Below are positions 33,022 through 42,077 of a DNA stretch of 64,000 bases, piece by piece. The notes under the pieces are model-generated. The model was not told where the DNA came from. It did not search any database and saw nothing but the letters and a program-made list of their open reading frames with translations. Numbering within the stretch: the first letter of the stretch is position 1; each line of letters begins with the position of its first letter. A program made the translations under genes and the position numbers. This DNA is from Serinibacter arcticus (GTDB lineage Bacteria; Actinomycetota; Actinomycetes; Actinomycetales; Beutenbergiaceae): the NCBI RefSeq assembly GCF_004786095.1, contig NZ_RHPJ01000001.1:434001-498000 (forward strand). The letters run 5' to 3'.

Positions 33022-34140
33022 ATGTCCGCAGTGAGCTCGGCACCCGCCGAGAACCTCGACCCCGTCGAGGTGGAGATCCGCGAGGAGACCGACGTCGCCC
33101 CCGAGTACAGCCTCGTGGCACGCCTCGGCGCCGAGGTGTTCGGCACCTTCACCCTCGTGCTCCTCGGTGTCGGCCTGGCGCTGTTCGCCGCCGTCAACGG
33201 CGTGGCCGGCAACGGGGTCATCGTGCCGCTCGGCTTCGGCATCGCGGTGCTGGGTGCCGCCAGCGCCGTCGGGCACATCTCGGGCGGACACTTCAACCCG
33301 GCCGTCTCCCTCGGCGGCGCCATCGCGGGTCGCATCTCGTGGGCCGACCTCGTGCCCTACTGGGTCGCGCAGCTCGTCGGCGGTGCCGCAGCGTCCGCCA
33401 TCCTGTTCTTCCTGATCCCGTCCTCGCTCCCGTCGCTGATCGGGCAGAACCCCGACGCCACGGCGCGGACGTTCTTCTCCGGCACGAGCAACGGCTTCGG
33501 CGAGCACTCGCCGCTCGCGACGATCTCCGGCGGTCAGGTCGAGTTCTCCCTGGTTCAGGCCCTGCTGGTCGAGGTCGTCGCGACGGCGGTGTTCGTCGGC
33601 GTCATCCTCGGCGTCACCGACAAGCGCTCGCGCATCTCCTACGCCCCCGCCGCGATCGGCCTGACGCTCGGCGTGCTGATCGCGCTCGCCGCCCCGATCA
33701 CGAACGGCTCGCTGAACCCGGCGCGCGCGACCGCGACCGCCATCTTCTCCGACGGCTGGGCCCTCCAGCAGCTCTGGCTGTTCTGGGTCGCGCCGCTGCT
33801 CGGCGCCGCGATCGCCGGTCTCGTCTACCTGCTCGCGACCCCCTCGCCCGCCGCGGTGCAGGCGTGGCCCGAGACCGAGCCCGCCGAGGGCAGCGAGTCC
33901 GTCAGCGCCACCGAGCGCGAGGTCGAGGCCGCCGCCGAGCAGGAGTCGGACGTCGACGCGATCGACGCGCTGCTCGCCCGTCAGAACCGGGCGGCCGCGG
34001 TCCCCGGCACGACCGGCGCCACCGAGGAGGTCGTGGTGACCGAGCGGAACGAGACCGCCGAGTTCGAGCCGACGGACCCGACCGACCCCGCCGCCCCGAC
34101 CACCCAGAACCACGACGAGCCGGGCACCCCCCGCTCCTGA
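33022..34140 (+). CDS. MIP family channel (aquaporin) with long acidic C-terminal tail
   Basis: Water or small-solute channel, 372 residues. Both pore motifs are present: GGHFNPAVS (NPA at 92-94) and GSLNPARA (about 232-235), with six transmembrane helices between about 33 and 272. Spacing and the second motif fit AqpZ-like water channels better than GlpF. Unusual: about 95 C-terminal residues are acidic and Pro/Thr-rich with no predicted fold. Start ATG 33022 has AAGGAG upstream. Not in an operon. Confidence 0.9.
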   Translation: MSAVSSAPAENLDPVEVEIREETDVAPEYSLVARLGAEVFGTFTLVLLGVGLALFAAVNGVAGNGVIVPLGFGIAVLGAASAVGHISGGHFNPAVSLGGAIAGRISWADLVPYWVAQLVGGAAASAILFFLIPSSLPSLIGQNPDATARTFFSGTSNGFGEHSPLATISGGQVEFSLVQALLVEVVATAVFVGVILGVTDKRSRISYAPAAIGLTLGVLIALAAPITNGSLNPARATATAIFSDGWALQQLWLFWVAPLLGAAIAGLVYLLATPSPAAVQAWPETEPAEGSESVSATEREVEAAAEQESDVDAIDALLARQNRAAAVPGTTGATEEVVVTERNETAEFEPTDPTDPAAPTTQNHDEPGTPRS

Positions 34141-34154
34141 TCCACCACGCACGA

Positions 34155-34199
34155 CGAACGGGACCGAGCCGCAGCGCTGCTGCGGTTCGGTCCCGTTCG
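34155..34199. terminator. Bidirectional terminator between aquaporin and DUF3017 genes
   Basis: Inverted repeat of 20 bp with one G-T pair (arms 34155-34174 and 34180-34199, 5-base loop) between convergent genes. Confidence 0.8.
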
Positions 34200-34231
34200 G
34201 TCGTTCCGGGGGCGCCGGGGGAAGCGTGTCG

Positions 34232-34483
34232 TCAGAGGCCGGGGCTGAAGGAGAGGTAGCCCAGCGCGCCGCTCAGCACCAGCAGCAGCGCGACGTCGAA
34301 CAGCCTCGAGCGCGCCACCAGCACCCGCTCCGGACGCCCCGCCAGCCGCAGCACCGCGAGGGCCAGCAGCACCAGCGAGAGCACCTGCATCGCGCCGCGC
34401 ACCGAGACGAGCGCGACGAGCGTCGCGGCCAGCACCCCGCCGAGCGCCGCGAGCTGCACGCCGTTGACCTTGATCCGCTCCAC
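34232..34483 (-). CDS. DUF3017 family small membrane protein
   Basis: Small protein of 83 residues with two or three hydrophobic helices and [19 protein letters not shown] between them, the pattern of actinobacterial DUF3017 proteins. It follows purH, the usual place for this family. Function unknown. GTG start with no ribosome-binding site but a TAGGGT box 6 bases upstream, so it may be transcribed on its own. Confidence 0.8.
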   Translation of the reverse strand: MERIKVNGVQLAALGGVLAATLVALVSVRGAMQVLSLVLLALAVLRLAGRPERVLVARSRLFDVALLLVLSGALGYLSFSPGL

Positions 34484-34489
34484 CGGGCG

Positions 34490-34495
34490 ACCCTA
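34490..34495 (-). promoter_or_regulatory. -10 box TAGGGT, likely leaderless promoter of DUF3017 gene
   Basis: TAGGGT lies in the 25-base gap after the purH stop and ends 6 bases before the GTG start. Confidence 0.45.
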
Positions 34496-34508
34496 TCCGC
34501 GCGCCCGC

Positions 34509-36164
34509 TCAGTGAGCGAAGTGCCGGGTCCCCGTGAGGTACATCGTCACGCCCGCGGCGGCCGCCGCGGCGACGACCTCGGCGTCGCGCACCGACCCGC
34601 CCGGCTGCACGATGGCCCGCACGCCGGCGTCGATGAGGACCTGGGCACCGTCGGCGAACGGGAAGAACGCGTCCGAGGCCGCGACCGCCCCCCTGGCGCG
34701 CTCGACGCCCTCGCCCCCCTCGGTGCCGACGCCGTTGGCCCGCTCGACCGCCAGGCGGCACGAGTCCACCCGGTTGACCTGTCCCATCCCGACGCCGACG
34801 GACGCGCCGCCCGAGGCGAGCAGGATCGCGTTGGACTTCACGGCGCGCACCGCGCGCCACGCGAACGCCAGGTCCCGCAGGGTCGCGGGGTCCGCGGCCT
34901 CGCCCGTGGCCAGGGTCCACGACGACGGGTCGTCGCCGCCGGCCTCGACGACGGCGTCGACGGCGTCGCGCTGCTGCAGCAGGACACCGCCGGAGACCGG
35001 CCGCATCTCCACGCCGCCGCGCGCGGGCGGGGCCACGACGAGCACGCGGATGTTCTTCTTGCGCTGCAGGATCTCCAGCGCCTCGCTCTCGTAGGAGGGC
35101 GCGAGGATCACCTCGGTGAAGACCTCGGCGACCTGGGCGGCCATCGCGGCCGTGACCTCGCGGTTCGCGGCGATGACCCCGCCGAACGCGGAGACCGGGT
35201 CGCACGCGTGCGCCGCGGCGTGCGCCGCGGCGATCGTGTCGCCGATCGCGATGCCGCACGGGTTGGCGTGCTTGATGACGGCGACGGCGGCGGCGTCGTG
35301 GTCGAACGCGGCGCGCCACGCGGCGTCGGCGTCGACGTAGTTGTTGAAGCTCATCTCCTTGCCGTGCAGCTGCTCGGCCTGGGCGAGGCCGGGGTGTCCG
35401 GCCCCGTCGACGTAGAGGGCCGCGCGCTGGTGGGGGTTCTCGCCGTAGCGCAGGACGGCGGCGCGCTCCCAGGTCGCCCCCACCCAGCTCGGAAAAGCGC
35501 TGGAGCCGCTCGGCTGGTCGCCCTCGCCGACGACGTCGTCGGGAGCGACGACGCTGCCCATCCAGGAGGCGACGTCGACGTCGTAGCTCGCTGTGTGGCG
35601 GAACGCGGTGGCCGCCAGCGAGCGCCGCTGCGTCAGGGTGAAGCCGCCGCCGGTGACGGCCGCCACGACGCCGTCGTAGGCGCGGGGGTCGACGACGACG
35701 GCGACGCTGGGGTGGTTCTTGGCCGCGGCGCGGACCATCGAGGGTCCCCCGATGTCGATGAGCTCGACGCACTCGTCCTGCCCGGCGCCCGAGGCGACCG
35801 TCGCGGCGAAGGGGTAGAGGTTGACCACCACGAGGTCGAAGGCCTCGATGCCGTGCTCGGCGAGCGTGGCGACGTGCTCGGGCAGGCGGCGGTCGGCGAG
35901 GATCCCGGCGTGCACGCGCGGGTGCAGCGTCTTGACGCGCCCGTCGAGCATCTCCGGGAAGCCCGTGACCTCCTCGACGCCGACGACGGGGACACCGGCC
36001 GCGGCGATCGTGGCGGCGGTGGATCCGGTCGAGACGATCTCCACGCCGGCCGCCGACAGCGCCGTGGCGAGCTCGACGAGACCGGTCTTGTCGTAGACCG
36101 AGACGAGCGCGCGGCGCACGGGGACGACGTCGGGCGTGGTGCGGGGGGTGGCTGCGTGGGTCAT
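34509..36164 (-). CDS. purH: Bifunctional AICAR formyltransferase/IMP cyclohydrolase
   Basis: Last two steps of IMP synthesis: formylates AICAR (ZMP) with 10-formyl-THF, then closes the ring; 551 residues. The N-terminal cyclohydrolase (MGS-like) domain has [20 protein letters not shown] and [16 protein letters not shown]-type sequence (here [17 protein letters not shown]). The C-terminal transformylase has [16 protein letters not shown] and [10 protein letters not shown] (catalytic Lys-His). ATG with AGGAG 9 bases upstream. A ZTP riboswitch precedes it, sensing the enzyme's own substrate. Confidence 0.97.
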   Translation of the reverse strand: MTHAATPRTTPDVVPVRRALVSVYDKTGLVELATALSAAGVEIVSTGSTAATIAAAGVPVVGVEEVTGFPEMLDGRVKTLHPRVHAGILADRRLPEHVATLAEHGIEAFDLVVVNLYPFAATVASGAGQDECVELIDIGGPSMVRAAAKNHPSVAVVVDPRAYDGVVAAVTGGGFTLTQRRSLAATAFRHTASYDVDVASWMGSVVAPDDVVGEGDQPSGSSAFPSWVGATWERAAVLRYGENPHQRAALYVDGAGHPGLAQAEQLHGKEMSFNNYVDADAAWRAAFDHDAAAVAVIKHANPCGIAIGDTIAAAHAAAHACDPVSAFGGVIAANREVTAAMAAQVAEVFTEVILAPSYESEALEILQRKKNIRVLVVAPPARGGVEMRPVSGGVLLQQRDAVDAVVEAGGDDPSSWTLATGEAADPATLRDLAFAWRAVRAVKSNAILLASGGASVGVGMGQVNRVDSCRLAVERANGVGTEGGEGVERARGAVAASDAFFPFADGAQVLIDAGVRAIVQPGGSVRDAEVVAAAAAAGVTMYLTGTRHFAH

Positions 36165-36203
36165 GGGTGGGTGCTCCTGGGGACGAGGACGTCGGTCAGG
36201 TCA

Positions 36204-36316
36204 CGCGCCCAGGCGATCGGCGGGTGAGGTCGGGGCCAGCACTGGACCGCTCCCCGGTGGTTGTCCACCTCGTGCCGCGCCCACCAGGGGGCCGACGTCG
36301 CCAGTCACGGTCCGCG
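36204..36316 (-). promoter_or_regulatory. ZTP (pfl) riboswitch upstream of purH
   Basis: In RNA sense: CCGTGACTGGCGAC, a longer variable region, a hairpin GGTGGACAACCACC directly followed by GGGGAGCGG, a second variable stem, then GATCGCCTGGGCGC. These match the conserved blocks of the ZTP aptamer. It ends about 40 bases before the purH ATG. It differs from the glyA copy in having a larger insertion before the second conserved half. It lies wholly between purN and purH, so purH can be controlled apart from purN. Confidence 0.88.
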
Positions 36317-36322
36317 GCAAGA

Positions 36323-36961
36323 CTAGCGGAGCGCCTCGTCGGCCGTCCCGATGACGACCCGACGCCCCCGGACGCGCCAGCCGTCACGGGCCAGGCGCCC
36401 GACGACGTCGACCAGCTGTGCGCGCTCGGCGACCTTGATCCGCTCGGTGAGGGTGTCGAGGTCGTCGTCGTCGAGCACGGGCACGACGGTCTGGGCGATG
36501 ATCGGTCCGGCGTCCACCCCCTCGTCGACGACGAACAGGGTGGCTCCGGCCACCTTGACGCCGTGCGCCAGCGCGTCCGCGGGCGCCTGCATGCCCGGGA
36601 ACGCCGGCAGCAGGGAGTTGTGCGTGTTGACGTACCGGCCTGCGAACGCCGCGAGGAAGTCGGCCCCGACGAGCTTGAGGAAGCCGGCCGAGACGACGAG
36701 GTCGGGTTCGAGCTCGGCGACCCTGGCCGTCAGCGCGCGGTCGAAGTCGGCGCGTTCGACGTGGTCGCCGACGCGCTCGACGAAGGTCGGGATGCCCCGC
36801 TCCGCGGCGAGAGCCAGCCCGGCCGCCGAGTGTCGGTCGGCCCCGACGCCGACGACCTGCGCGCCGTAGCCGGGCTCGTCCGACGCCGCCAGCAGCGCCG
36901 CGAGGTTCGACCCTCCCCCGGAGATGAGGACGACGACGCGGGCGGGGCGCTGGGAGTTCAC
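36323..36961 (-). CDS. purN: Phosphoribosylglycinamide formyltransferase
   Basis: Third step of purine synthesis, formylating GAR with 10-formyl-THF; 212 residues. VLISGGGSNLAALL (phosphate loop, about 11-24), the Asn-His pair in NTHNSLLPAFPG and the Asp in DEGVDAGPII give the catalytic triad. Start GTG 36961, with TACCCT 6 bases upstream and no ribosome-binding site. Upstream of purH on the same strand; the riboswitch lies in the gap. Confidence 0.95.
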   Translation of the reverse strand: MNSQRPARVVVLISGGGSNLAALLAASDEPGYGAQVVGVGADRHSAAGLALAAERGIPTFVERVGDHVERADFDRALTARVAELEPDLVVSAGFLKLVGADFLAAFAGRYVNTHNSLLPAFPGMQAPADALAHGVKVAGATLFVVDEGVDAGPIIAQTVVPVLDDDDLDTLTERIKVAERAQLVDVVGRLARDGWRVRGRRVVIGTADEALR

Positions 36962-36967
36962 CCTGCG

Positions 36968-36973
36968 AGGGTA
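36968..36973 (-). promoter_or_regulatory. -10 box TACCCT, likely leaderless promoter of purN
   Basis: TACCCT ends 6 bases before the purN GTG. Confidence 0.45.
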
Positions 36974-37095
36974 GTCGGGGCGACGGATCCCCACCGCGCC
37001 CGTCCAGGGGCCGTCCGCCGCCCGCCCCATCGCGCACAATGGTCGGGGCCGGACGGCGGGGAGCCACCCGCGGGCGCACGACGACGGAGGAACCA

Positions 37096-37812
37096 GTGGC
37101 GGACGACAGCAGGCACGACGAGACGTCGCGGCCGACGCACGGGACCGACCCCGCGGCCGACCCGGCCGGGACGGAGCCCGGGGCCCCGGCGGCCTACCCG
37201 CCGCCCCAGCAGGTCCGGGGCACGGTCTCGGGCGGGGCACCCTCGAGCACCCAGCACGCCCAGCAGCCCCAGCAGCCCGGTCAGCAGCAGCTGCCCGGCG
37301 TGCAGCAGCTCCCGCCGGCACGCCCCGTGCAGTCCAGCCGCCCGCAGCGCCCCGCGACGCCCGTCCGTCGCGCCCCGACCTCGCGCCCGAAGGACGCCCC
37401 GCACCGGGACGGCGACGACTCCGGCGCGGCAGCTGACGGCGAGGCCGCCGGCGGATCGTCGCGTCGCGGGCTCGGACGGTTCCTCCTGCTGGTCGCGGCC
37501 GCCGTCCTCGCCTCCTCGCTCCAGCTGCCGTGGTCCGTGCTCGCCCTCGTGCTGGCCGTCGTGGCCGTGGTCGTGGGGATCCGCATGCTGATGTCCTCGC
37601 GCGGGACCACCCGAGCGATCTGGAACCCCCTGATCATCGCGTCGCTGGCGATGAGCGGGTTCGTCGCGCTGACCAGCGGCGCGGCAATCGTGTCGTGGCC
37701 CGCCCAGATGGACCTCCAGCAGTGCCGCGACCGCGCGCTGACGCACGGGGCCGAGGCCGCCTGCGAGGCGCGGTTCACCGAGGACCTCCTCGGGTTCCTC
37801 AGCCGCGGCTGA
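37096..37812 (+). CDS. Membrane protein with disordered N-terminus, unknown function
   Basis: Family not recognised; 238 residues. The first half (to about 130) is Pro/Gln/Ala/Arg-rich and probably disordered (PQQPQQPGQQQLPGVQQLP-like). Two or three hydrophobic helices follow (about 140-175 and 185-210), then a short Cys-containing tail (LQQCRDRALTHGAEAACEARF). GTG start with GGAGG 5 bases upstream. Its 3' end overlaps the convergent PerM-like gene by 14 bases. GC-rich codon use supports real coding. Confidence 0.75.
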   Translation: MADDSRHDETSRPTHGTDPAADPAGTEPGAPAAYPPPQQVRGTVSGGAPSSTQHAQQPQQPGQQQLPGVQQLPPARPVQSSRPQRPATPVRRAPTSRPKDAPHRDGDDSGAAADGEAAGGSSRRGLGRFLLLVAAAVLASSLQLPWSVLALVLAVVAVVVGIRMLMSSRGTTRAIWNPLIIASLAMSGFVALTSGAAIVSWPAQMDLQQCRDRALTHGAEAACEARFTEDLLGFLSRG

Positions 37813-39298
37813 GACGGCGCCCCAGCGGCGAGGTCGCGACCCGCGCGCGCACGCGCCGCCACGCGGCGGCCACCTCGCGCAGCACCGGGTAGCGCGCGGG
37901 GAGATCCAGGCGTCGAGCCCCCGTCACCAGGAGCCACGCGAGCACCGACGCGAGCGCGGTGGTCACCCCGGCGGCGAGGGCGACGGCCGGGGCCGAGGTG
38001 CCGACGGCCGCGAGCGGTCCGACGGTCGCACCGTCGGCGCCGCCCGAGAGCCCCGCCAGCACGGTGAGGAGCGCCGTCGTCGTCACGGTCGCCGCGGCGA
38101 GCGTGAGGATCAGTCGCCGGAGGTCGCCGGCGGTGCGTCGCACCACCCCGGTCAGGGCGAGGGTCAGGACGAGCACGGGAAGCACGACGGCGGCGGCGCC
38201 GGGTCCGCCGCCCGACTCCGGGATCGCCGCCAGGATCGGGATGACCGGCAGGGGGCCGTCCGTGACACCCGCCGGGACGACGTCGACGAGACCGATCGAG
38301 AACCCCGGTCCGAGCCACCAGGACAACGCCCAGACCGCGAACGTCGGGAGCGCCAGCAGCTGACCGACCACCAGCACGACCGTGCTCAGGGCGTCCGGGC
38401 CGAGCGCACGCTGCACCTCGAGCACGTCCGACGCCCGGGTGAGCAGGAGCAGCAGCACCGTCGCGACGCCGAGCGCCACGAGGGCGAGCGACGCGCGAAG
38501 GCCGCTCCGGGCGCCGTCGGCGAGCGCGGTGACGACGGCGTGCTCCGGCAGCGCCGGCAGCGCTCCCGACCGCCAGGCACCGACCGTGACCGACATGGCG
38601 ACGACGACGGCCGTGGTGATCCCCGCGCGAGCGCTGACCGAGGCCTCGGCCAGCGAGTAGGCGCCGCCGACCGCTGCCGCGGCAGCCAGGGCCGCGACGA
38701 GGAACGCCGCCGGGTGCGTGAGCCGCGCCCGGCGGACGCTGCCGGCGAGCAGGCCGGCGGTCAGCAGGGTGAGGGCGAGCGGGGCCAGGGTGACCGCCGT
38801 CGCGGTGCCGTCCGCGGCGACGACGGGCATCTCCTGCCCGAGTCCCAGGAGCCAGCCCGCGCTGCCGCTGCGGGCGGCGTCGAGCCAGCTGGCCTCCCCC
38901 AGCGTCGGCGAGGCGACCGTGGCGACGTAGGCCGCGATGACGGGCACCGTGACGAGAAGCCAGGAGATGATGACGGACTCGAGACCGGCGCGCAGCGCCC
39001 GCACGAGCTGGGGCCGGAGCACCCCCTCGCGCGCCCGCGCGGCGGGTTCCAGGACGGTCCACCGCCGGGGTGCGCCATACTCGCTCGACCCGCCGGGGCT
39101 GCGGATCGCCAGGGCCTGCGTGTCACCCGCGTCGTCGTCGTCGTCCGACTCGTCGTCGAACCCGTCGTCCGCGGCGTCGTAGCGCTCGTAGGCGTCGGTG
39201 TCGCGCGCGTCGGCGGGCGTGGCGTCACGTCCGGCGCGGTCGCGGGCGGGCGCCGCGACGGGTCGCGGCGTGAGTCGGGGTGCGGGAGGACGGGCCAT
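37799..39298 (-). CDS. DUF6350 (PerM-like) integral membrane protein
   Basis: Large polytopic membrane protein, 499 residues from ATG 39298, with some ten to twelve hydrophobic helices after an acidic, Arg-rich cytoplasmic N-terminus of about 95 residues. Position between sucD and purN, and size, match the actinobacterial DUF6350/PerM group, which mycobacterial work links to cell division and persistence. An ATG three codons upstream (39307) is possible. A hairpin separates it from sucD, so it needs its own promoter; CACCAT lies 7 bases before 39298. Confidence 0.8.
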   Translation of the reverse strand: MARPPAPRLTPRPVAAPARDRAGRDATPADARDTDAYERYDAADDGFDDESDDDDDAGDTQALAIRSPGGSSEYGAPRRWTVLEPAARAREGVLRPQLVRALRAGLESVIISWLLVTVPVIAAYVATVASPTLGEASWLDAARSGSAGWLLGLGQEMPVVAADGTATAVTLAPLALTLLTAGLLAGSVRRARLTHPAAFLVAALAAAAAVGGAYSLAEASVSARAGITTAVVVAMSVTVGAWRSGALPALPEHAVVTALADGARSGLRASLALVALGVATVLLLLLTRASDVLEVQRALGPDALSTVVLVVGQLLALPTFAVWALSWWLGPGFSIGLVDVVPAGVTDGPLPVIPILAAIPESGGGPGAAAVVLPVLVLTLALTGVVRRTAGDLRRLILTLAAATVTTTALLTVLAGLSGGADGATVGPLAAVGTSAPAVALAAGVTTALASVLAWLLVTGARRLDLPARYPVLREVAAAWRRVRARVATSPLGRRLSRG

Positions 39299-39316
39299 CG
39301 TTCCCATGGTGCAACG

Positions 39317-39352
39317 CGACGACGGCGTGGCTCGTGAGCCACGCCGTCGTCG
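39317..39352 (-). terminator. Terminator hairpin after sucCD
   Basis: Perfect 17-bp inverted repeat with almost no loop (arms 39317-39333 and 39336-39352), 46 bases after the sucD stop and just before the PerM-like gene. Confidence 0.8.
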
Positions 39353-39398
39353 ATGGTGCGTCTGATCTCACCGGGCGGCACGCGCCCGGGCGCGGGCC

Positions 39399-40289
39399 TC
39401 AGCCCAGCAGGTCGCGCACGAGCTGCGCGGTCTCGCTCGGCGTGGTGCCGACCTTGACCCCGGCGGCCTCGAGGGCCTCCTTCTTGGCCTGCGCGGTCCC
39501 GGCGGAGCCGGAGACGATGGCGCCGGCGTGGCCCATCGTCTTGCCCTCGGGGGCGGTGAAGCCGGCGACGTAGCCGACGACCGGCTTGGTCACGTTGGCC
39601 TTGATGAACTCGGCGGCCCGCTCCTCGGCGTCGCCGCCGATCTCGCCGATCATCACGATGACCTCGGTGTCGGGGTCGGCCTCGAACGCCTCGAGGGCGT
39701 CGATGTGGGTCGTCCCGATGATCGGGTCGCCGCCGATGCCGATCGCGGTGGAGAAGCCGTACTCGGACAGCTCGTACATCATCTGGTAGGTCAGCGTGCC
39801 GGACTTCGACACCAGGCCGACCTTGCCCGGGCCCGTGATGTTCGCGGGGATGATGCCGACGTTGGACTTGCCGGGGCTGATGATTCCGGGGCAGTTCGGG
39901 CCGATGAGGCGCACACCCTTGGCCTGCGCCAACGTGAAGAACTCCGCGCTGTCGGCGACCGGGACGCCCTCGGTGATGATGACGACGAGCGGCACGCCCG
40001 CCTCGATCGCCTCGACGACGGCGCCCTTCGTGTGGGCCGGCGGGACGAAGATGACCGAGACGTCGGCGCGCGTGGCCTCGACGGCCTCGGCGACGGACCC
40101 GAAGACGGGCACGTCGACGTCGGCGCCGTCGGCGCCGGGGAAGGTGACAGAGGTGCCGGCCTTGCGGGGGTTCACACCGCCGACGATCGTGGTGCCCGAG
40201 GCGAGCATCCGGGTGGTGTGCTTGAGGCCCTCGGAGCCGGTCATGCCCTGGACGATGACGCGCGAGTCGGCGTCGATGAAGATAGCCAT
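39399..40289 (-). CDS. sucD: Succinyl-CoA synthetase alpha subunit
   Basis: Nucleotide-forming step of the TCA cycle (succinyl-CoA to succinate); 296 residues. The phosphorylated His is in [11 protein letters not shown] near residue 252; CoA-binding [10 protein letters not shown] and GGVNPRKAG are N-terminal. [19 protein letters not shown] is a family block. It follows sucC after 38 bases in the same transcript. Confidence 0.97.
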   Translation of the reverse strand: MAIFIDADSRVIVQGMTGSEGLKHTTRMLASGTTIVGGVNPRKAGTSVTFPGADGADVDVPVFGSVAEAVEATRADVSVIFVPPAHTKGAVVEAIEAGVPLVVIITEGVPVADSAEFFTLAQAKGVRLIGPNCPGIISPGKSNVGIIPANITGPGKVGLVSKSGTLTYQMMYELSEYGFSTAIGIGGDPIIGTTHIDALEAFEADPDTEVIVMIGEIGGDAEERAAEFIKANVTKPVVGYVAGFTAPEGKTMGHAGAIVSGSAGTAQAKKEALEAAGVKVGTTPSETAQLVRDLLG

Positions 40290-40327
40290 GTCTGGTTCAG
40301 TCCTTCTGTGTCAGGGGGAGGCGGGGC

Positions 40328-41497
40328 TCAGGCGTTGGCCAGCTCGGCAGCCTTGTCGGCGCCGCCGTCCATGGTCTCGGCGAGCGTGACGAGGGGGTGG
40401 GCGGCCTCCGCGAGGATGCGGCGCCCCTCCTCGACGTTGTTGCCGTCCAGGCGGACGACCAGCGGCTTGCTCGCCTCGTCGCCCAGGATCTCCAGCGCCT
40501 TCACGATGCCGTTGGCGACCTCGTCGCACGCGGTGATCCCGCCGAAGACGTTGACGAACACGCTCTTGACCTGCGCGTCACCCAGGATGACGTCGAGGCC
40601 GGCGGCCATCACGGCCGCGGACGCGCCGCCACCGATGTCGAGGAAGTTGGCCGGCGTCACGCCGCCGTGCTTCTCTCCGGCGAGGGCCACGACGTCGAGC
40701 GTGCTCATGACGAGCCCCGCACCGTTGCCGATGATGCCGACGCTGCCGTCGAGCTTGACGTAGTTGAGGTCGTTCTCGGCCGCCTTGGCCTCGAGCGGGT
40801 CGACCGCGGAGGCGTCCTCGAGCTCGGCGTGGTCCGGGTGGCGGAAGGAGGCGTTCTCGTCGAGCGAGACCTTGCCGTCCAGGGCCACGATCTTCCCGGC
40901 GCCCGTGCGGACCAGCGGGTTGACCTCGACCAGCGTGGCGTCCTCGGCCTGGTAGACCGTCCACAGCTTGGTGAAGACGTCGGCGATGTCCTCGGCGATG
41001 TCGGCGTCGAAGCCGGCGGCGGCGACGATCTCCGCGGCCTTGGCCGCGTCGATGCCGACCGTCGGGTCGACCTCGATGCGGGCGAGGGCCTCGGGGCGCT
41101 CGACGGCGAGGATCTCGATCTCCATGCCGCCCTCGACGCTGGCCATGGCCAGGTAGGAGCGGTTCGCGCGGTCCAGCAGCACGGAGAAGTAGAACTCCTC
41201 GGCGATGTCGGCGCCCTCGGCGATCATCACGCGGTGGACGGTGTGGCCCTTGATGTCCATCCCGAGGATCGCGGCCGCGTGGTCGTAGGCCTCCTGCGGG
41301 GTCTTGGCGACCTTGACGCCGCCGGCCTTGCCGCGGCCTCCGGTCTTGACCTGGGCCTTGACGACGACGACGCCGCCGCCGCCCAGCTTCTCGGCCGCCG
41401 CGCGTGCCTCGTCGGGAGTCGTCGCGACGATGCCGCCGAGCACGGGGACACCGTGCTTCTCGAAGACGTCACGTGCCTGGTACTCGAACAGGTCCAC
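40328..41497 (-). CDS. sucC: Succinyl-CoA synthetase beta subunit
   Basis: Partner of SucD; ATP-grasp subunit of 389 residues. [19 protein letters not shown] opens the family fold, [17 protein letters not shown] is the nucleotide loop, EVNPLV the metal site, and [11 protein letters not shown] and [10 protein letters not shown] close to SucD contacts. GTG start with GGAAGGA 5 bases upstream. A palindrome matching the icd operator lies 48 bases upstream, beside a TAGGGT -10 box. Confidence 0.97.
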   Translation of the reverse strand: MDLFEYQARDVFEKHGVPVLGGIVATTPDEARAAAEKLGGGGVVVVKAQVKTGGRGKAGGVKVAKTPQEAYDHAAAILGMDIKGHTVHRVMIAEGADIAEEFYFSVLLDRANRSYLAMASVEGGMEIEILAVERPEALARIEVDPTVGIDAAKAAEIVAAAGFDADIAEDIADVFTKLWTVYQAEDATLVEVNPLVRTGAGKIVALDGKVSLDENASFRHPDHAELEDASAVDPLEAKAAENDLNYVKLDGSVGIIGNGAGLVMSTLDVVALAGEKHGGVTPANFLDIGGGASAAVMAAGLDVILGDAQVKSVFVNVFGGITACDEVANGIVKALEILGDEASKPLVVRLDGNNVEEGRRILAEAAHPLVTLAETMDGGADKAAELANA

Positions 41498-41544
41498 AGA
41501 GGTCCTTCCGTTTCACGCCGGATCTCGGCGCTGGGATGCAGAGG

Positions 41545-41562
41545 TGTCTCGACGTAGAGACA
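41545..41562 (-). promoter_or_regulatory. Palindromic operator upstream of sucCD (TCTYGACRTMGAGA type)
   Basis: TGTCTCGACGTAGAGACA (plus-strand reading) is an 18-base palindrome with only one mismatched pair. It lies just downstream of TAGGGT (41571-41576 on the minus strand), so it would cover the transcription start: a repressor position. Its 14-base core matches the icd/mdh palindrome at 11 of 14 bases. Confidence 0.55.
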
Positions 41563-41637
41563 ACGCGACCACCCTAGCCCGCGAGAGGGGCGCGTGGGGC
41601 GTGCCGCAGGTCACTGCGCGCCTCGCGGAAAGCGCCT

Positions 41638-42027
41638 TCAGAGTGAGGTGCCCGCCGCGACGAGGCTCACCCCGAACAGCATCAGGAGCGTCCCCAGCAC
41701 GATGGAGACGACGCCGAGCACCCGCAGCGAACGCGGTGGGCGACCGATCCAGGCGATCTTCCGGCGGCCGTCGAGCACGACCTCGAGCCGCTGGCCGACC
41801 TCGACCGGCGTGGGCTGGAGCGGACGTCGAGCGGGGACGCGCACGGTGCCGCCGTCGTCGTCGACGTCCAGGTGGAGGATCTGGAAGGTGGCCTGCGGCA
41901 CCACCTCCGCCACGACGGCCGATCGGGTGCGGCGTCCCGAGGAGCGCCAGATCGTGAAGGCGCCGTTGGCGAGCGAGAACAGGCCGAGGAGCCCGAGGAC
42001 GAGACCGACGAGGGTGGGGAAGGACAC
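41638..42027 (-). CDS. Small membrane protein, DUF3592-like
   Basis: 129 residues with one helix at the N-terminus (about 5-25) and one at the C-terminus (about 100-122), enclosing a soluble beta-rich part with VRVPARRPLQPTPVEVGQRLEVVLD, the layout of DUF3592-type proteins. Function unknown. GTG start with TAGGAT 6 bases upstream and no ribosome-binding site. It lies 50 bases after the helicase gene on the same strand. Confidence 0.7.
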   Translation of the reverse strand: MSFPTLVGLVLGLLGLFSLANGAFTIWRSSGRRTRSAVVAEVVPQATFQILHLDVDDDGGTVRVPARRPLQPTPVEVGQRLEVVLDGRRKIAWIGRPPRSLRVLGVVSIVLGTLLMLFGVSLVAAGTSL

Positions 42028-42033
42028 GCGTCG

Positions 42034-42039
42034 ATCCTA
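42034..42039 (-). promoter_or_regulatory. -10 box TAGGAT, likely leaderless promoter
   Basis: TAGGAT ends 6 bases before the GTG of the small membrane protein, in the 50-base gap after the helicase stop. Confidence 0.45.
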
Positions 42040-42077
42040 GGGCTGCCGCTCGCGCGGCCGCCCTGGAAGGCGGGCCG

